Notes: a model not told the origin generated them from the letters alone. Shown: positions 20,991-31,143, counted from the first letter of the stretch. The stretch is 64,000 nt of DNA from Paenibacillus sp. LHD-38 (GCF_031157315.1 NZ_JAVIFU010000005.1:1-64000); one strand, 5' to 3'. A program made the numbers and translations.

Positions 20991-21020
20991 AGGCTGACTC
21001 CGTTAAACAGAGTCAACCTC
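20982..21020 (-). terminator. Intrinsic terminator of ctpB
   Basis: Minus strand GAGGTTGACTC / GAGTCAGCCTTTT with a TGTTTAACG loop, followed by TATTTATTT. It overlaps the right edge of repeat copy 2. Confidence 0.8.
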
Positions 21021-21042
21021 TTATTCATTCGACACCGCTTGA

Positions 21043-22500
21043 TCATTTCCTGCTTACCGCTTTAATTGCCTCATGCAGCTGCGTGTCGTTCTTTTCATCC
21101 TGTATCCATTTAACAACGGCTTTCTCGAGAGCCTCTCCGGTTTGCTTATCGACTTGTCCCGTAGCCGGCAAGCTGTGCTCCGTTTGGAATTTCTTCACGG
21201 CTTCTGCCGTTTCCGCTCCGTAATAGCCGTCCTCGCGCTTCGGTTCGTACCCAAGCCCGTGCAGCATAATTTGTACGCTGCGCACTTGTTCGCCCAGTGT
21301 ATCCTGCTTCAGAGTCTCAGCAAGAGCAAGTCTGGCTACCGTATATAAATCAGGCGGCTGAACGGCAATATCAGGCTTAATCCCATTTTCATGGATCCAA
21401 TTGCCGTTTGGCGTTAACCATTTAGCGATGGTCATCTTCAATAAGCTGCCGTCTCCGAGAGCTTTATTATAACTCACTTGCACGGTGCCTTTGCCAAAAG
21501 AAGTTTCGCCGACCAGCTTCGCTCCCGCGCTTTCCTGCAAAGCGCCCGCTAAGATCTCCGATGCGCTGGCGCTGCCATTATTCATGAGAACCGCAATCGG
21601 GTACGTTTTGCTTTGTCCCTCAGACAGCGTCTTCTCCCGATTCCCTTCCCGGTCCTCCACCTGCACCACCGTCTTACCCTTCGGCAAGAAGGTCTGGGCG
21701 ATCTCCACGACAACCGGCAGCACACCTCCCGGATTGTTTCGCACATCCAGAACGAGGCCCTTCATCCCTTGCTCCTCTAACTTAGCAAGCTCTTGCTTAA
21801 AGCGTTCCGCCGTATGCAAAGAAAACTGCCTAATTTCAATAATGCCTGTCCCGTCGGGACGCAGACTGCCGTACACGGTTTCCACATCGATATCATCGCG
21901 GATGAGTACGAGCTGTATCGGCTCCGAGAAACCTGCCCGCTGCACCTGGATTTTTGCTTTTGTTCCTTTGGGGCCACGGATTTTGGCGACAGCATCCTGC
22001 AAATTCAAGCCGTCAAGCTTCGCTCCGTTTACCGATAGCAGCACGTCCTTTGCGAGTAAACCAGAGCGTTCGGCCGGTGAGCCCTTAATTGGAGAAACGA
22101 CAACGATCCGTCCATTCTCGAGTGTAACTTCAGCGCCGATGCCCGTGAATGAGCCTTCAATCGATTCTGAAAAATGCTGCGCAACGTCTTTCTCCATATA
22201 GACGGAGTAAGGATCATCAAGCGAAGACATCATTCCGCTCACTGCACCATCAAGCAGTTCATGGCGATCGACTTTTTGATAATATTTTGTTTCGATTAAT
22301 TCCAGCACCGCGTTAAGCTTCTTCATCTCGTCCTCTTTCAGCCTGAAACGCTCGCCCTCATCGGCTGCCGATGCTGAGAGAGCAGGCTCTGAGTACTTAT
22401 CGGGCTTAATCATTTGATCCGCGATCGTCAGCGTAACGAGAACGGACGCTATCATCGTTAGCATAACGAACGCGAATACTGTGCGTCCTTTGAAATGCAC
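21043..22500 (-). CDS. ctpB: S41 C-terminal processing peptidase (CtpB-like)
   Basis: About 485 residues: an N-terminal membrane anchor (TVFAFVMLTMIASVLVTLTI), a PDZ domain, then the S41 serine protease core. The serine is in NNGSASASEILAGAL and the lysine in SFGKGTVQ. A C-terminal peptidoglycan-binding domain (VQIMLHGLGYEP...GYYGAETAEAVKKFQ) follows. In Bacillus, CtpB processes SpoIVFA during sporulation. The frame is open to 22587, but GTG at 22500 has AGAAGGTGG nine bases upstream, better than ATG 22521 or TTG 22587. It lies between minJ and the ftsEX group, as in Bacillus. Confidence 0.88.
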   Translation of the reverse strand: MHFKGRTVFAFVMLTMIASVLVTLTIADQMIKPDKYSEPALSASAADEGERFRLKEDEMKKLNAVLELIETKYYQKVDRHELLDGAVSGMMSSLDDPYSVYMEKDVAQHFSESIEGSFTGIGAEVTLENGRIVVVSPIKGSPAERSGLLAKDVLLSVNGAKLDGLNLQDAVAKIRGPKGTKAKIQVQRAGFSEPIQLVLIRDDIDVETVYGSLRPDGTGIIEIRQFSLHTAERFKQELAKLEEQGMKGLVLDVRNNPGGVLPVVVEIAQTFLPKGKTVVQVEDREGNREKTLSEGQSKTYPIAVLMNNGSASASEILAGALQESAGAKLVGETSFGKGTVQVSYNKALGDGSLLKMTIAKWLTPNGNWIHENGIKPDIAVQPPDLYTVARLALAETLKQDTLGEQVRSVQIMLHGLGYEPKREDGYYGAETAEAVKKFQTEHSLPATGQVDKQTGEALEKAVVKWIQDEKNDTQLHEAIKAVSRK

Positions 22501-22681
22501 CTGTCTACACCACCTTCTCATCTTCCACGGTCTTAGATTTAAGACCACCCTAGTATATGACAACCCGCTTACAATTATTTGTCTCAACCGGTAAAGATGA
22601 TCATTTCGTGTTTATACGATCTTAGATTTCAAACAAGGCAGCCACATGGGCTGCCTCTGAATGTAAATTATGAATGATTGC

Positions 22682-23941
22682 TTATTTTAGATAGCTGCTC
22701 GGGTTAACCGGTGTTTGGTTTTTGCGCACTTCAAAATGCAAATGCGGCCCTGTCGAGTTGCCCGTACTGCCCACCTCGGCAATCTTCTGGCCTTTTTTAA
22801 CCGTCTCGCCCTTCTCGACCTTGATTCCGCCATTGCGAATATGCCCATAAAGCGTCCACAAGCCGTTACCATGATCGATAATGACGCAGTTGCCGTAGCT
22901 GCTCCATGATTGCGCGACCAGAACGACGCCATCCTCCGCTGCATAAATATCAGTGCCTTGCGGAGCGGCAAAATCCATCCCCGTATGCGTATGCCTTTTA
23001 CCGGTAATGGGATGAACCCTTGTGCCAAAGTTCGAGCTTATCCGATAATTATCCTTTATCGGCATGCCCAGCTTGCCGCCGGAATAAGGATTTGAAATTC
23101 TATTTTTCTCAGCGTTCAGCTTTGATACTTTTGCAGCGAGCTCCATGAGCAAAGCTTCCTGCTCTTCGCTTATTCCTTCAAGCTCCTCCAGGGTGCTGTC
23201 GATCTGCTGAAGCTTGCTGTTGAGTTGTTTGATATTACTGTTATAGCTGGCGATCATGATTTCTTTTTCTTGCTCCTTCTTTACTAAATGCGCCTCATAA
23301 AGCTCCAGTTTCTCATAGATTGCCTTTACTTCAGCAAACTGCTTCTCAACTTCTACTTTCTTAAGCGCAACGAGCTCTTTTTCCGCTCTTTGCTCAGCTA
23401 AGATGTCGCGATCCTGGGAAAGAATCGATTGGAGCGCATCAAAACGATCAATAAAATCAGTAAAGCTCGTCGCGCTTAGCAGCACGTCCATATAGGAAAC
23501 AAATCCGTTTGTATACATAAGGCGCATGCGTGATTGCAAAAGCTCGTCCCGTGTCTGAACTCGTTCTTCGGCCTGCTCCAGCTCAAGCCCGGTTTGCAGC
23601 AGTTCCTCTTCCTTTGCATCGCTTTGCGCTTGCGTTTTTGTTTTGTTAATGACGACATTATCAATCTCTGCCATCAGATTCGTAATGGAAGCTTCCGCTT
23701 CCGTCTTCTTGCTTTCAATATCGACCTTCTCGTTCTTAGCCGACGCCGCCTGCTGATGCACGCTCGCTGCTTCCCGCTCCGCTTTGGCAGCACGCTGCTC
23801 CGCTGCCCTCATTTCCGCTTTCGCGGCTGCAATTTGTTTCTTGATATTACTAAGAGAAGCTGCCTCTCCTCCTGTTGGCTGTAATACAAATACCGTGAGC
23901 ATCATCGTAGCGATAAATAATAGCCATTTCCTCTTCTTCAC
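22682..23941 (-). CDS. M23 peptidoglycan hydrolase with coiled coil (EnvC/PcsB-like), FtsEX partner
   Basis: A 419-residue secreted protein: signal peptide (about 1-28), a very long coiled coil at about 30-290 rich in K, E, A and Q, then an M23 (LytM) domain with zinc ligands in HTHTGMDF and HLHFEV. The catalytic metal residues are present, unlike in EnvC of E. coli, so it may cleave wall peptides itself. It starts at GTG 23941, just past the ftsX stop, with AGGTGG upstream. The operon ftsE-ftsX-this gene suggests that FtsEX controls it by ATP-driven conformational change. Bacillus uses CwlO, encoded elsewhere. Confidence 0.88.
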   Translation of the reverse strand: MKKRKWLLFIATMMLTVFVLQPTGGEAASLSNIKKQIAAAKAEMRAAEQRAAKAEREAASVHQQAASAKNEKVDIESKKTEAEASITNLMAEIDNVVINKTKTQAQSDAKEEELLQTGLELEQAEERVQTRDELLQSRMRLMYTNGFVSYMDVLLSATSFTDFIDRFDALQSILSQDRDILAEQRAEKELVALKKVEVEKQFAEVKAIYEKLELYEAHLVKKEQEKEIMIASYNSNIKQLNSKLQQIDSTLEELEGISEEQEALLMELAAKVSKLNAEKNRISNPYSGGKLGMPIKDNYRISSNFGTRVHPITGKRHTHTGMDFAAPQGTDIYAAEDGVVLVAQSWSSYGNCVIIDHGNGLWTLYGHIRNGGIKVEKGETVKKGQKIAEVGSTGNSTGPHLHFEVRKNQTPVNPSSYLK

Positions 23942-23953
23942 GTGCGCATCCAC

Positions 23954-24871
23954 CTACACTTTCAAATACTTTCGTATCGAAATCGTACTGCCCCAAACTC
24001 CAATAATTGTTCCAAGACCGATAAGCAGCGCAGCAGTCAACAGGCCCGACTCTTGTAAAGTAACCAGCTTAATCATCATGAGCGATAATTCCATTTGGGT
24101 AATCTTTACCAGTTGCGAATAACTGAGCAATACGGCTATCGTTGTAATAACCGAGCTTATGATTCCAATTAAGGCGCCTTCGATGAAAAACGGCCAGCGA
24201 ATAAATGAATTCGTAGCTCCGACCAGCTTCATGATGCCGATTTCCCGTCTCCTAGCAATGATGGTCATTTTAATCGTGTTTGAGATAAGGAACATGGCTG
24301 TTACCGATAAACCAACGACGACGACGATACCTATGTAACGCACGGCATTTGTAATTTTAAATAATGTCTCAACTGTGCCTTGCCCATATTTGACTTTAGC
24401 AATAGGTATTAGCTCATCTGCTTTATTGATCGCTTCGATCTGCTTCGCTGCAGCATCGATCGTTTGCGGTTCATAAACCTCCACCGTGAAGGAATCCGGC
24501 AGCGGATTTTTTTCATTTTCATAACCATCTAATAGATCTTTATTATCTTCACCCAAGTTTTTACGCAGCAGCTCCAGTCCCTCTGCTTTGGACACAAACG
24601 TTACTTTTCTTACTTCGGTAAGATTACCGATTTTATTCTGAAGCTCCGTAATCTTCGCTTTATCGACGTTTAGTTGAAGGAACACGCGAATTTGTACTTG
24701 GCTTTCGATTTGCGCAGCCATGTGATTCACGTTCAATGCCAGCAATAAAAAGATGCCGAGAATGAACAACGATATAAAAATGGAGCTCATCGAGGCAAAA
24801 GACATCCATCCGTTTCGAATGATGTTTTTGGCGCCTTCTCGCAGGTGCCGGGTTACGGTTCTAAGTTTCAT
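23954..24871 (-). CDS. ftsX: Cell division ABC transporter permease FtsX
   Basis: About 305 residues with one N-terminal membrane helix (MSSIFISLFILGIFLLLAL), a large extracellular loop and three C-terminal helices, the FtsX layout. With FtsE it transmits ATP hydrolysis to wall hydrolases outside the cell. The frame is open to 24925, but the ATG at 24871 has GAGGGGAG seven bases upstream and overlaps the end of ftsE by 11 bases, a sign of translational coupling. Confidence 0.93.
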   Translation of the reverse strand: MKLRTVTRHLREGAKNIIRNGWMSFASMSSIFISLFILGIFLLLALNVNHMAAQIESQVQIRVFLQLNVDKAKITELQNKIGNLTEVRKVTFVSKAEGLELLRKNLGEDNKDLLDGYENEKNPLPDSFTVEVYEPQTIDAAAKQIEAINKADELIPIAKVKYGQGTVETLFKITNAVRYIGIVVVVGLSVTAMFLISNTIKMTIIARRREIGIMKLVGATNSFIRWPFFIEGALIGIISSVITTIAVLLSYSQLVKITQMELSLMMIKLVTLQESGLLTAALLIGLGTIIGVWGSTISIRKYLKV

Positions 24872-25547
24872 AGCCGTACTCCCCTCTAGCCTCGTCACGT
24901 ACGATATTGCCGTTCTCGATTGCAATGACGCGTTTGCGCATAGAGTTAACGATATCCTTGTTATGAGTAGCCATTACGATCGTCGTACCGCGAAAATTGA
25001 TCTCTTCGAGCAGATTCATGATGCCGAGCGATGTTTCTGGATCCAAGTTTCCAGTAGGCTCGTCCGCCACAATTACGGTGGGATTATTTACAATCGCTCT
25101 CGCGATCGATACCCGCTGCTGCTCGCCGCCAGATAATTGCGCGGGCAGGCTCGCATGTTTATGCTTCAGACCGACGAGGTCAAGCACCTCCATCGTCCTT
25201 TTCTTGATGACACGAGTCGGCGCTTCGATAACCTCCATAGCAAAAGCGACGTTTTCAAACACCGTTAATTTGGGTAATAGTCTAAAATCCTGAAAAATAA
25301 CGCCTATATTTCGTCGAACAAACGGAATTTTACGCGGCTTCAGCTTACCGATATTAAATCCGTTAACTGAAAGCTGGCCTTTTGTCGGTACTTCCTCACG
25401 ATAAATCAATTTCATAAATGTCGATTTACCTGCTCCTGATGGTCCTACTAAATAAACAAACTCATTGCGATCTATACGAACAGAGACGCCTCTTAACGCA
25501 TGCGTTCCGTCGGTGTACGTTTTCCATATGTCTTGCATCTCAATCAC
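24861..25547 (-). CDS. ftsE: Cell division ABC transporter ATP-binding protein FtsE
   Basis: A 228-residue ABC ATPase with Walker A GPSGAGKST, Q-loop VIFQDFRLLP, signature LSGGEQQR, Walker B VIVADEPTG and the H-loop histidine in MATHNKD. It partners FtsX. The start is GTG, with an AGGATG-type ribosome site. First gene of the ftsE-ftsX-M23 operon, divergent from the vanW-family gene. Confidence 0.95.
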   Translation of the reverse strand: MIEMQDIWKTYTDGTHALRGVSVRIDRNEFVYLVGPSGAGKSTFMKLIYREEVPTKGQLSVNGFNIGKLKPRKIPFVRRNIGVIFQDFRLLPKLTVFENVAFAMEVIEAPTRVIKKRTMEVLDLVGLKHKHASLPAQLSGGEQQRVSIARAIVNNPTVIVADEPTGNLDPETSLGIMNLLEEINFRGTTIVMATHNKDIVNSMRKRVIAIENGNIVRDEARGEYGYET

Positions 25548-25750
25548 ATTATCACATCCTGTTTATAGTCAGTAATACTATTTCGACAGTTTGTGCTGAA
25601 TTCCTTCATAAGAAGCTTGCTTTCCTCATATTTCACAAATCTCATCTAAAAGTCATTTGTCGAATCAGGCACTGACTGCGCTATAGACAAAATTACAAGG
25701 TATGCAGCATATACATGTAAGACTGCCTTGTTTTAAACGCGCAGAAAGGA

Positions 25751-27205
25751 GTGATTCGTATCGTCAAACGTATACACATTGGTATTATCGTCATCGCATC
25801 GCTGCTGCTTATTGCAGCTGTCGGTTGGGGCTTTATCTGGAATTTCGCGCTTCAAAAAACCGTTCCTGAGCAGGTGGATGCAGGCGGTATACAAATCGGC
25901 GGCCTGCCCGTGCAGGAAGCCTTGGATCTGCTCGATCAATATGAGAAATCGCTGCTTGAGCGTACGATAACGATTCATACGACTGCTGCGGCGAGCGACA
26001 GCAAGCAATGGTCCGTCTCCGAGCTCGGTTATACGGCAAAATTCGATGAAGCCCGCAAAGCCTTAAAAAAGCTTGGCGAAGGAGATATATGGGATCGCGC
26101 TGTCTACCGGTATCAATTCCAGAAATCGTATGCGCTTTTGCAGAGCTGGAAACCTGAGGCTTTCGATGCCGCTGTCCGCAAGCAGTGGAGCTGGATTGAA
26201 AAGAACGAAACCAAAAATGCAACGCGAACCATTACGGATGAGGATAAGGTCATCTATGAGCCTCATGCCGATGCCTACCGCCTGGATACTAGAGAGCTCA
26301 CTGAAAAGGTCGATGAGTGGGTTGTTCTGGAGAAGGAGCAAATCGGGGCTCCCGTAGAGAAATCATTTACAGCTGCATTGCCCGTTACCACCATTCATCC
26401 TGAGCTCACGCTTGATCTATTAAAGGATGAGGGGATCGAGCGAAAAATCCTTGAGTTTTCCACCGATTTCAAGACGAGCGCGGAGGGACGTGCCCATAAC
26501 GTAACCGTCACTGCGGAAGCCCTTAACGATTGGGAGCTCGCACCCAATGAAATATTCGACTACAACAAGCTGATCGAGAGAGCCGAGGAGCTGTACGACT
26601 ATCGCGAGGCTCCGGTTATTTTGAACGGAAAGCTAGTTCCAGGCATTGGAGGCGGGATTTGTCAGGTATCGAGCACCCTATACAATGCGGCGCTTCGAGC
26701 TGGCTTAGAAATTGTTGAACGCCGCAACCACTCGCTGCCTGTTGCTTATTTGCCTATTGGACAGGATGCTACCTACGCGGGCGGTGCAATTAACTTTCGT
26801 TTCAAAAATACGACGGGCAAACATCTCATAATCCGTACGACAGTGGAGAACCGCACGCTCACCGTCAAGCTGTTCGGTACGATGGACGCGGATGTGAGTT
26901 ACGATATCGATTCCGTTACTCTGAAGACGATAGATCCCATCGTTCAGGAGATTAGCAATCCCAAATTATCACCGGGTCAAAAGGTCACCGTAGAACAAGG
27001 CAAACAAGGTTTTGTTGTCGAAACTTACCGTACTCTTCTCCGCGATGGCAAAACAGTATCGCGAGATCGCATATCACGTGATACTTACAAGGCGCAGCCT
27101 ACCGTTATCGAAGTGGGTCCGCTTAAAGGCAGCAACGGTCCATCGGCAACGCCGACGCCTACACCTAGTACACCTGAACCGCTGCTGGAGGATGGCATTC
27201 AATAA
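25751..27205 (+). CDS. VanW family protein with peptidoglycan-binding and G5 domains
   Basis: About 484 residues. An N-terminal membrane anchor or signal (IHIGIIVIASLLLIAAVGWG) leads to a PG_binding_4-type region at about 90-200. The VanW domain spans about 225-365 (LAPNEIFDYNKLI, GIGGGICQVSSTLYNAALRAGL, RRNHS). A G5 domain lies near 375-450, and a TPTPTPSTPEP tail ends the protein. Bacillus YoaR has the same build. Likely acts at the cell wall; the reaction is unknown. The start is unclear: AAAGGA directly abuts the GTG at 25751, leaving almost no spacing. Confidence 0.9.
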   Translation: MIRIVKRIHIGIIVIASLLLIAAVGWGFIWNFALQKTVPEQVDAGGIQIGGLPVQEALDLLDQYEKSLLERTITIHTTAAASDSKQWSVSELGYTAKFDEARKALKKLGEGDIWDRAVYRYQFQKSYALLQSWKPEAFDAAVRKQWSWIEKNETKNATRTITDEDKVIYEPHADAYRLDTRELTEKVDEWVVLEKEQIGAPVEKSFTAALPVTTIHPELTLDLLKDEGIERKILEFSTDFKTSAEGRAHNVTVTAEALNDWELAPNEIFDYNKLIERAEELYDYREAPVILNGKLVPGIGGGICQVSSTLYNAALRAGLEIVERRNHSLPVAYLPIGQDATYAGGAINFRFKNTTGKHLIIRTTVENRTLTVKLFGTMDADVSYDIDSVTLKTIDPIVQEISNPKLSPGQKVTVEQGKQGFVVETYRTLLRDGKTVSRDRISRDTYKAQPTVIEVGPLKGSNGPSATPTPTPSTPEPLLEDGIQ

Positions 27206-27232
27206 GCTATTGCCTAAATTTTAGGTCAAGGG

Positions 27233-27325
27233 TACACGGCTGACGCCCTCCTTAGCGGTAAAAGCTCGTTTCGCGGTGAAATTTAAGCATCGTATAAGGT
27301 TAAAATTTATACTTTCTTATATTTC
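27233..27325 (+). repeat. Dispersed structured repeat, copy 3
   Basis: Shares ACACGGC, AAAAGCTCGTTTCGCGG and the AT-rich tail with the other copies. Its arms differ in sequence but still pair: GAAATTTAAG with CTTATATTTC (one mismatch), and GTATAA with TTATAC. It lies between the vanW-family stop and the terminator shared with argH. Confidence 0.8.
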
Positions 27326-27381
27326 AAAAAAAAAAGGCAGTTCGGCCCTAAGCCTGCAAAGGCTTTGCCGAACTGCTTTTC
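27326..27381. terminator. Bidirectional intrinsic terminator between vanW-family gene and argH
   Basis: GGCAGTTCGGC pairs with GCCGAACTGC, with an inner AAGCC/GGCTT hairpin, a long A-run on the left and TTTT on the right. It serves both convergent genes. Confidence 0.9.
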
Positions 27382-27410
27382 TATTACATCGCTGATGAAT
27401 GCGATTTTGC

Positions 27411-28826
27411 TTATCTGCTGCGCTCTAAATATTCGGTTACCCATGCCGCCGTTTGCTCTAGAGCAAGCTCCGCGCGCCCAATGGCATCCTGAACCTGCGT
27501 TTTTGCCGTACCGCCGTAGACGTTACGCGCATTCACGACCTGCTCTGGCTGAAGCACTGCGTAGATACGATCGTCAAACAGCGACGAGAACCGCTTGAAC
27601 TCCTCTAGCGTAAGGTCCAGAAGGTACTTGTTTTGCTCGATGCAATACAATACCGTTTTGCCGATCACCTCATGCGCTTGGCGGAAAGGCAAGCCTTTGC
27701 CAACGAGGAAGTCGGCAATGTCCGTTGCGTTCGAGAAATCCTGATTGACCGCTTGACGCATGCGTTCCTTGTTCACCTTCATCGTCGCGATCATCGGAGC
27801 GAACAACTGAAGCGCGCCTTGCAGCGTCTTCACGGTGTCGAACATACCTTCTTTGTCTTCCTGCATATCCTTGTTATAAGCAAGCGGCAGTGATTTGAGC
27901 ACCGTCAGCAAGCCAACAAGATCACCGTAAACCCGTCCGGTTTTGCCGCGAACAAGCTCGGGAACGTCCGGATTTTTCTTTTGCGGCATAATGCTGCTTC
28001 CTGTGCAGAACGCATCGTCCAGCTCAACAAAATGAAACTCCGTGCTTGACCAAAGAATGAGTTCCTCGCTTAAACGCGATAGATGCATCATGATGATCGA
28101 AGCGTCCGCTAGAAACTCAACAATAAAGTCACGGTCGCTGACCGCGTCTAGACTGTTCTCATACACACGGTCGAATTTCAGCTGGCTGGCTACGAAATGG
28201 CGGTCGATTGGGAAGGTAGTCCCAGCAAGCGCACCCGCTCCAAGCGGAAGCACGTTGATGCGCTTGTAGCTGTCCTGCAGACGTTCAATATCACGTCCGA
28301 ACATCGATACATACGCCATCAAATGATGAGCGAATAGAATCGGCTGCGCGCGCTGCAAATGCGTATAACCCGGCACAATCGTGTCGATATTCGCTTTAGC
28401 TTGCTCGATAAGCGCAAATTGCAGCTTATAGAGCATATCAACGAACTCAACAACGCGTTTGCGAAGCCACAAATGCATGTCCGTTGCCACTTGGTCATTC
28501 CGGCTGCGGCCCGTATGCAGCTTGCCGCCTACGGAGCCTACATCGTCAATCAGCGTTTTCTCGATATTCATATGAATATCTTCATCGCCAATGGAGAATT
28601 CAATATCATCGCGTTTAATGCGTTGAAGAACGCGGTGCAAACCGTCCTTGATCTTCTCCACGTCATCGGCTGGAAGTATACCCTGCTTGCCCAGCATCGT
28701 TACATGAGCCAGACTGCCTTGAATATCCTCTTCAGCCAGCTCTTTGTCGAACATAATCGAAGCTGTGTATTCCTCTACCAATTGGTCCGTTTTTTTCGTA
28801 AAACGACCGCCCCATAATTTACTCAC
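27411..28826 (-). CDS. argH: Argininosuccinate lyase ArgH
   Basis: Last step of arginine synthesis: splits argininosuccinate into arginine and fumarate. The 471 residues have the superfamily signature [12 protein letters not shown] and the TGRSRNDQ loop. The start is GTG after AAGGGAG with rather long spacing. Last gene of argCJBDFGH, 26 bases after argG. Confidence 0.97.
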   Translation of the reverse strand: MSKLWGGRFTKKTDQLVEEYTASIMFDKELAEEDIQGSLAHVTMLGKQGILPADDVEKIKDGLHRVLQRIKRDDIEFSIGDEDIHMNIEKTLIDDVGSVGGKLHTGRSRNDQVATDMHLWLRKRVVEFVDMLYKLQFALIEQAKANIDTIVPGYTHLQRAQPILFAHHLMAYVSMFGRDIERLQDSYKRINVLPLGAGALAGTTFPIDRHFVASQLKFDRVYENSLDAVSDRDFIVEFLADASIIMMHLSRLSEELILWSSTEFHFVELDDAFCTGSSIMPQKKNPDVPELVRGKTGRVYGDLVGLLTVLKSLPLAYNKDMQEDKEGMFDTVKTLQGALQLFAPMIATMKVNKERMRQAVNQDFSNATDIADFLVGKGLPFRQAHEVIGKTVLYCIEQNKYLLDLTLEEFKRFSSLFDDRIYAVLQPEQVVNARNVYGGTAKTQVQDAIGRAELALEQTAAWVTEYLERSR

Positions 28827-28852
28827 TGGTTCGTTACACTCCCTTGTAAACC

Positions 28853-30082
28853 TTATTTATTGCTGACAGCAGAGGATACCTTCAAACGCAATGCGTTTAG
28901 ACGGATGAAGCCTGTCGCGTCGCCTTGATCGTATGCTTTGGACGGATCTGCTTCCATCGTTGCAATGTCAGGATTGTACAAGCTAACCGGGCTTTGCACG
29001 CCTGCTCCGATAACGTTTCCTTTGTAAAGCTTCAAGCGAACGACGCCGCTCACGTTCTTTTGCGATTCAGTTACCAATGCTTGCAGAGCAAGACGCTCTG
29101 GCGCAAACCAGAAGCCGTTATAAACAAGCTGGCTGTATTTTGCAATCAAGGAGTCGCGAAGATGCATAACCTCGCGGTCCATGGTCAAGGATTCCATTTT
29201 GCGATGAGCGGTGAACAAGATCGTTCCGCCCGGTGTTTCATATACGCCGCGGCTCTTCATGCCGACGAAACGGTTTTCTACCATGTCAACACGTCCAATG
29301 CCGTGCTTGCCGCCAAGCTCGTTGAGCGTATCCATCACCTCAAGCGGGCTAAGCTCCTTGCCGTTAATTGCCGTACAATTGCCTTCTGCAAAAGTAAGCT
29401 CGACATATTCGGCTTTATCCGGCGCGTTCTCTGGCGAGACGCTCAGTACATACATGCTCTCGTTCTCTTCGGAGCTTGGATCAAACCAAGGATCTTCGAG
29501 CATGCCGCTCTCAAAGCTAATATGCAGCAGGTTGCGGTCAGTCGAATACGGCTTCGCAGCGGATGCGGTAACCGGAATGTTGTGTTTTTCCGCGTAAGCG
29601 ATCATTTCAGCACGGCCCGGGAATTCCTCGCGGAATGCTTCAAGTCTCCATGGAGCAATAACGCCGATCTCCGGAGCAAGCGCGGCAGCAGTCAGCTCGA
29701 AACGAACTTGGTCGTTGCCTTTGCCTGTTGCGCCATGCGCGATATAAGCCGCGCCTTCCGCACGTGCGATATCAACCATGCGCTTTGCGATAAGCGGGCG
29801 GGCAATCGATGTGCCGAGCAGGTATTGGCCTTCATACAATGTTCCTGCTTGAAACATCGGATAGATAAAGTCCTTTGCGAACTCATCGCGAAGATCGTCA
29901 ATGTATACTTTGGAAGCGCCTGTTGCGAGTGCTTTGGCTTCCAAGCCGTCAAGCTCGTCCTTTTGGCCGATATCAGCCGTGAATGCGATAATTTCAGCGT
30001 CGTATGTTTCTTTCAGCCATTTGAGGATAACCGATGTATCCAGGCCGCCTGAATAGGCGAGCACGATTTTTTCTTTTGCCAT
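28853..30082 (-). CDS. argG: Argininosuccinate synthase ArgG
   Basis: Joins citrulline and aspartate with ATP. The 409 residues begin with the ATP-binding P-loop [10 protein letters not shown] and contain [14 protein letters not shown] and the substrate loop [15 protein letters not shown]. In the arginine operon between argF and argH. Confidence 0.97.
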   Translation of the reverse strand: MAKEKIVLAYSGGLDTSVILKWLKETYDAEIIAFTADIGQKDELDGLEAKALATGASKVYIDDLRDEFAKDFIYPMFQAGTLYEGQYLLGTSIARPLIAKRMVDIARAEGAAYIAHGATGKGNDQVRFELTAAALAPEIGVIAPWRLEAFREEFPGRAEMIAYAEKHNIPVTASAAKPYSTDRNLLHISFESGMLEDPWFDPSSEENESMYVLSVSPENAPDKAEYVELTFAEGNCTAINGKELSPLEVMDTLNELGGKHGIGRVDMVENRFVGMKSRGVYETPGGTILFTAHRKMESLTMDREVMHLRDSLIAKYSQLVYNGFWFAPERLALQALVTESQKNVSGVVRLKLYKGNVIGAGVQSPVSLYNPDIATMEADPSKAYDQGDATGFIRLNALRLKVSSAVSNK

Positions 30083-30132
30083 AGTAGTATTTTACTTCCC
30101 TTCGAATGAATTCATATCGTTAAGCGGTTAAG

Positions 30133-31098
30133 CTAGGACATAATTGCAGCCATGATCGCTTTTTGCGCATGGAGACGGTTTTCCGCCTGGTCAAAAATAA
30201 TGGAGCTGTCGCCGTCGATTACGCCCTCGCTCACTTCTTCGCCGCGATGAGCCGGCAAGCAGTGCATAAAGAGGTAATCCTTTTTCGCGTACTTCGTTAA
30301 CGCCTCGTTCACCTGATAAGCGGCAAAAGCAACCTCACGTTCCTTCTGCTCCGCTTCCTGCCCCATACTCGCCCACACGTCCGTGTATACGATATCCGCA
30401 TCAGCAATTGCTTCCTTCGGATCGCGGCAAATATGAATTTTCGAGCCCGTCTCGGCGGCATGATCCTTCGTTTGCTGAATGATATCCGCATCCGGCCCAT
30501 AGCCTTCAGGCGTCGCAACCGACATATGAAGACCAAGCTTTGCAGCACCCATCAGCAAGGAATGCGTCATGTTATTGCCATCGCCAATGTAAGCGATTTT
30601 CAAGCCTTCCAGACGGCCCTTTTGCTCAAGAATTGTTTGGTAATCCGCTAGGGCTTGGCAAGGATGCGAAAGATCCGTCAAACCGTTGATAACCGGAATC
30701 GTCGCCCCGCGGGCAAGCTCAACTACTTTACGGTGCGCGAATGTACGAATCATAATCCCATCAAGGTAGCGGGACAGCGTCTGGGCGGTATCCCAGATTG
30801 TCTCGCCGCGTCCAATCTGCAGGTCATTTCCGCTAAGGAAAAGCCCTTGTCCGCCCAGCTGGTACATGCCGACCTCAAACGAAACGCGCGTACGCGTCGA
30901 GGATTTTTCAAAAATCATTCCGAGCGTTTTTCCTTTGAGCACATGGTGGGTTTCGCCTGCTTTTTGCTTTTGTTTCAGGTCAATGGCAAGATCGATCAAG
31001 TATCGGATTTCCTCCGGCTTGAAATCAACCAGCATTAGAAAGTCGCGCCCCTTTAAGCTTTGCGCCAATTCCTCGTTTACAGTTCCTGTTCCTTGCAT
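30133..31098 (-). CDS. argF: Ornithine carbamoyltransferase ArgF
   Basis: Makes citrulline from ornithine and carbamoyl phosphate. About 321 residues with the carbamoyl phosphate site SSTRTRVSFE and the ornithine-side motif HCLPAHRGEE. The ATG at 31098 is preferred over the upstream in-frame start because GAGGGAGG sits eight bases before it. It follows argD directly; no carA or carB lies in this cluster, unlike in B. subtilis. Confidence 0.95.
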   Translation of the reverse strand: MQGTGTVNEELAQSLKGRDFLMLVDFKPEEIRYLIDLAIDLKQKQKAGETHHVLKGKTLGMIFEKSSTRTRVSFEVGMYQLGGQGLFLSGNDLQIGRGETIWDTAQTLSRYLDGIMIRTFAHRKVVELARGATIPVINGLTDLSHPCQALADYQTILEQKGRLEGLKIAYIGDGNNMTHSLLMGAAKLGLHMSVATPEGYGPDADIIQQTKDHAAETGSKIHICRDPKEAIADADIVYTDVWASMGQEAEQKEREVAFAAYQVNEALTKYAKKDYLFMHCLPAHRGEEVSEGVIDGDSSIIFDQAENRLHAQKAIMAAIMS

Positions 31099-31143
31099 GG
31101 TATAGCCCTCCCTCAGGTTCAAACAATCTGCATGTCTATCTTA

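Noticed and set aside
22501-22587. TTG or ATG starts further upstream for ctpB
   Set aside because: Neither has a ribosome site at proper spacing; the GTG at 22500 has AGAAGGTGG. Kept as an alternative only.
28925-30052. Long antisense frame opposite argG (375 codons), and similar long frames opposite secA, comFA and uvrA
   Set aside because: They mirror conserved genes, have no ribosome sites or recognisable domains, and follow from codon bias in GC-richer genes.
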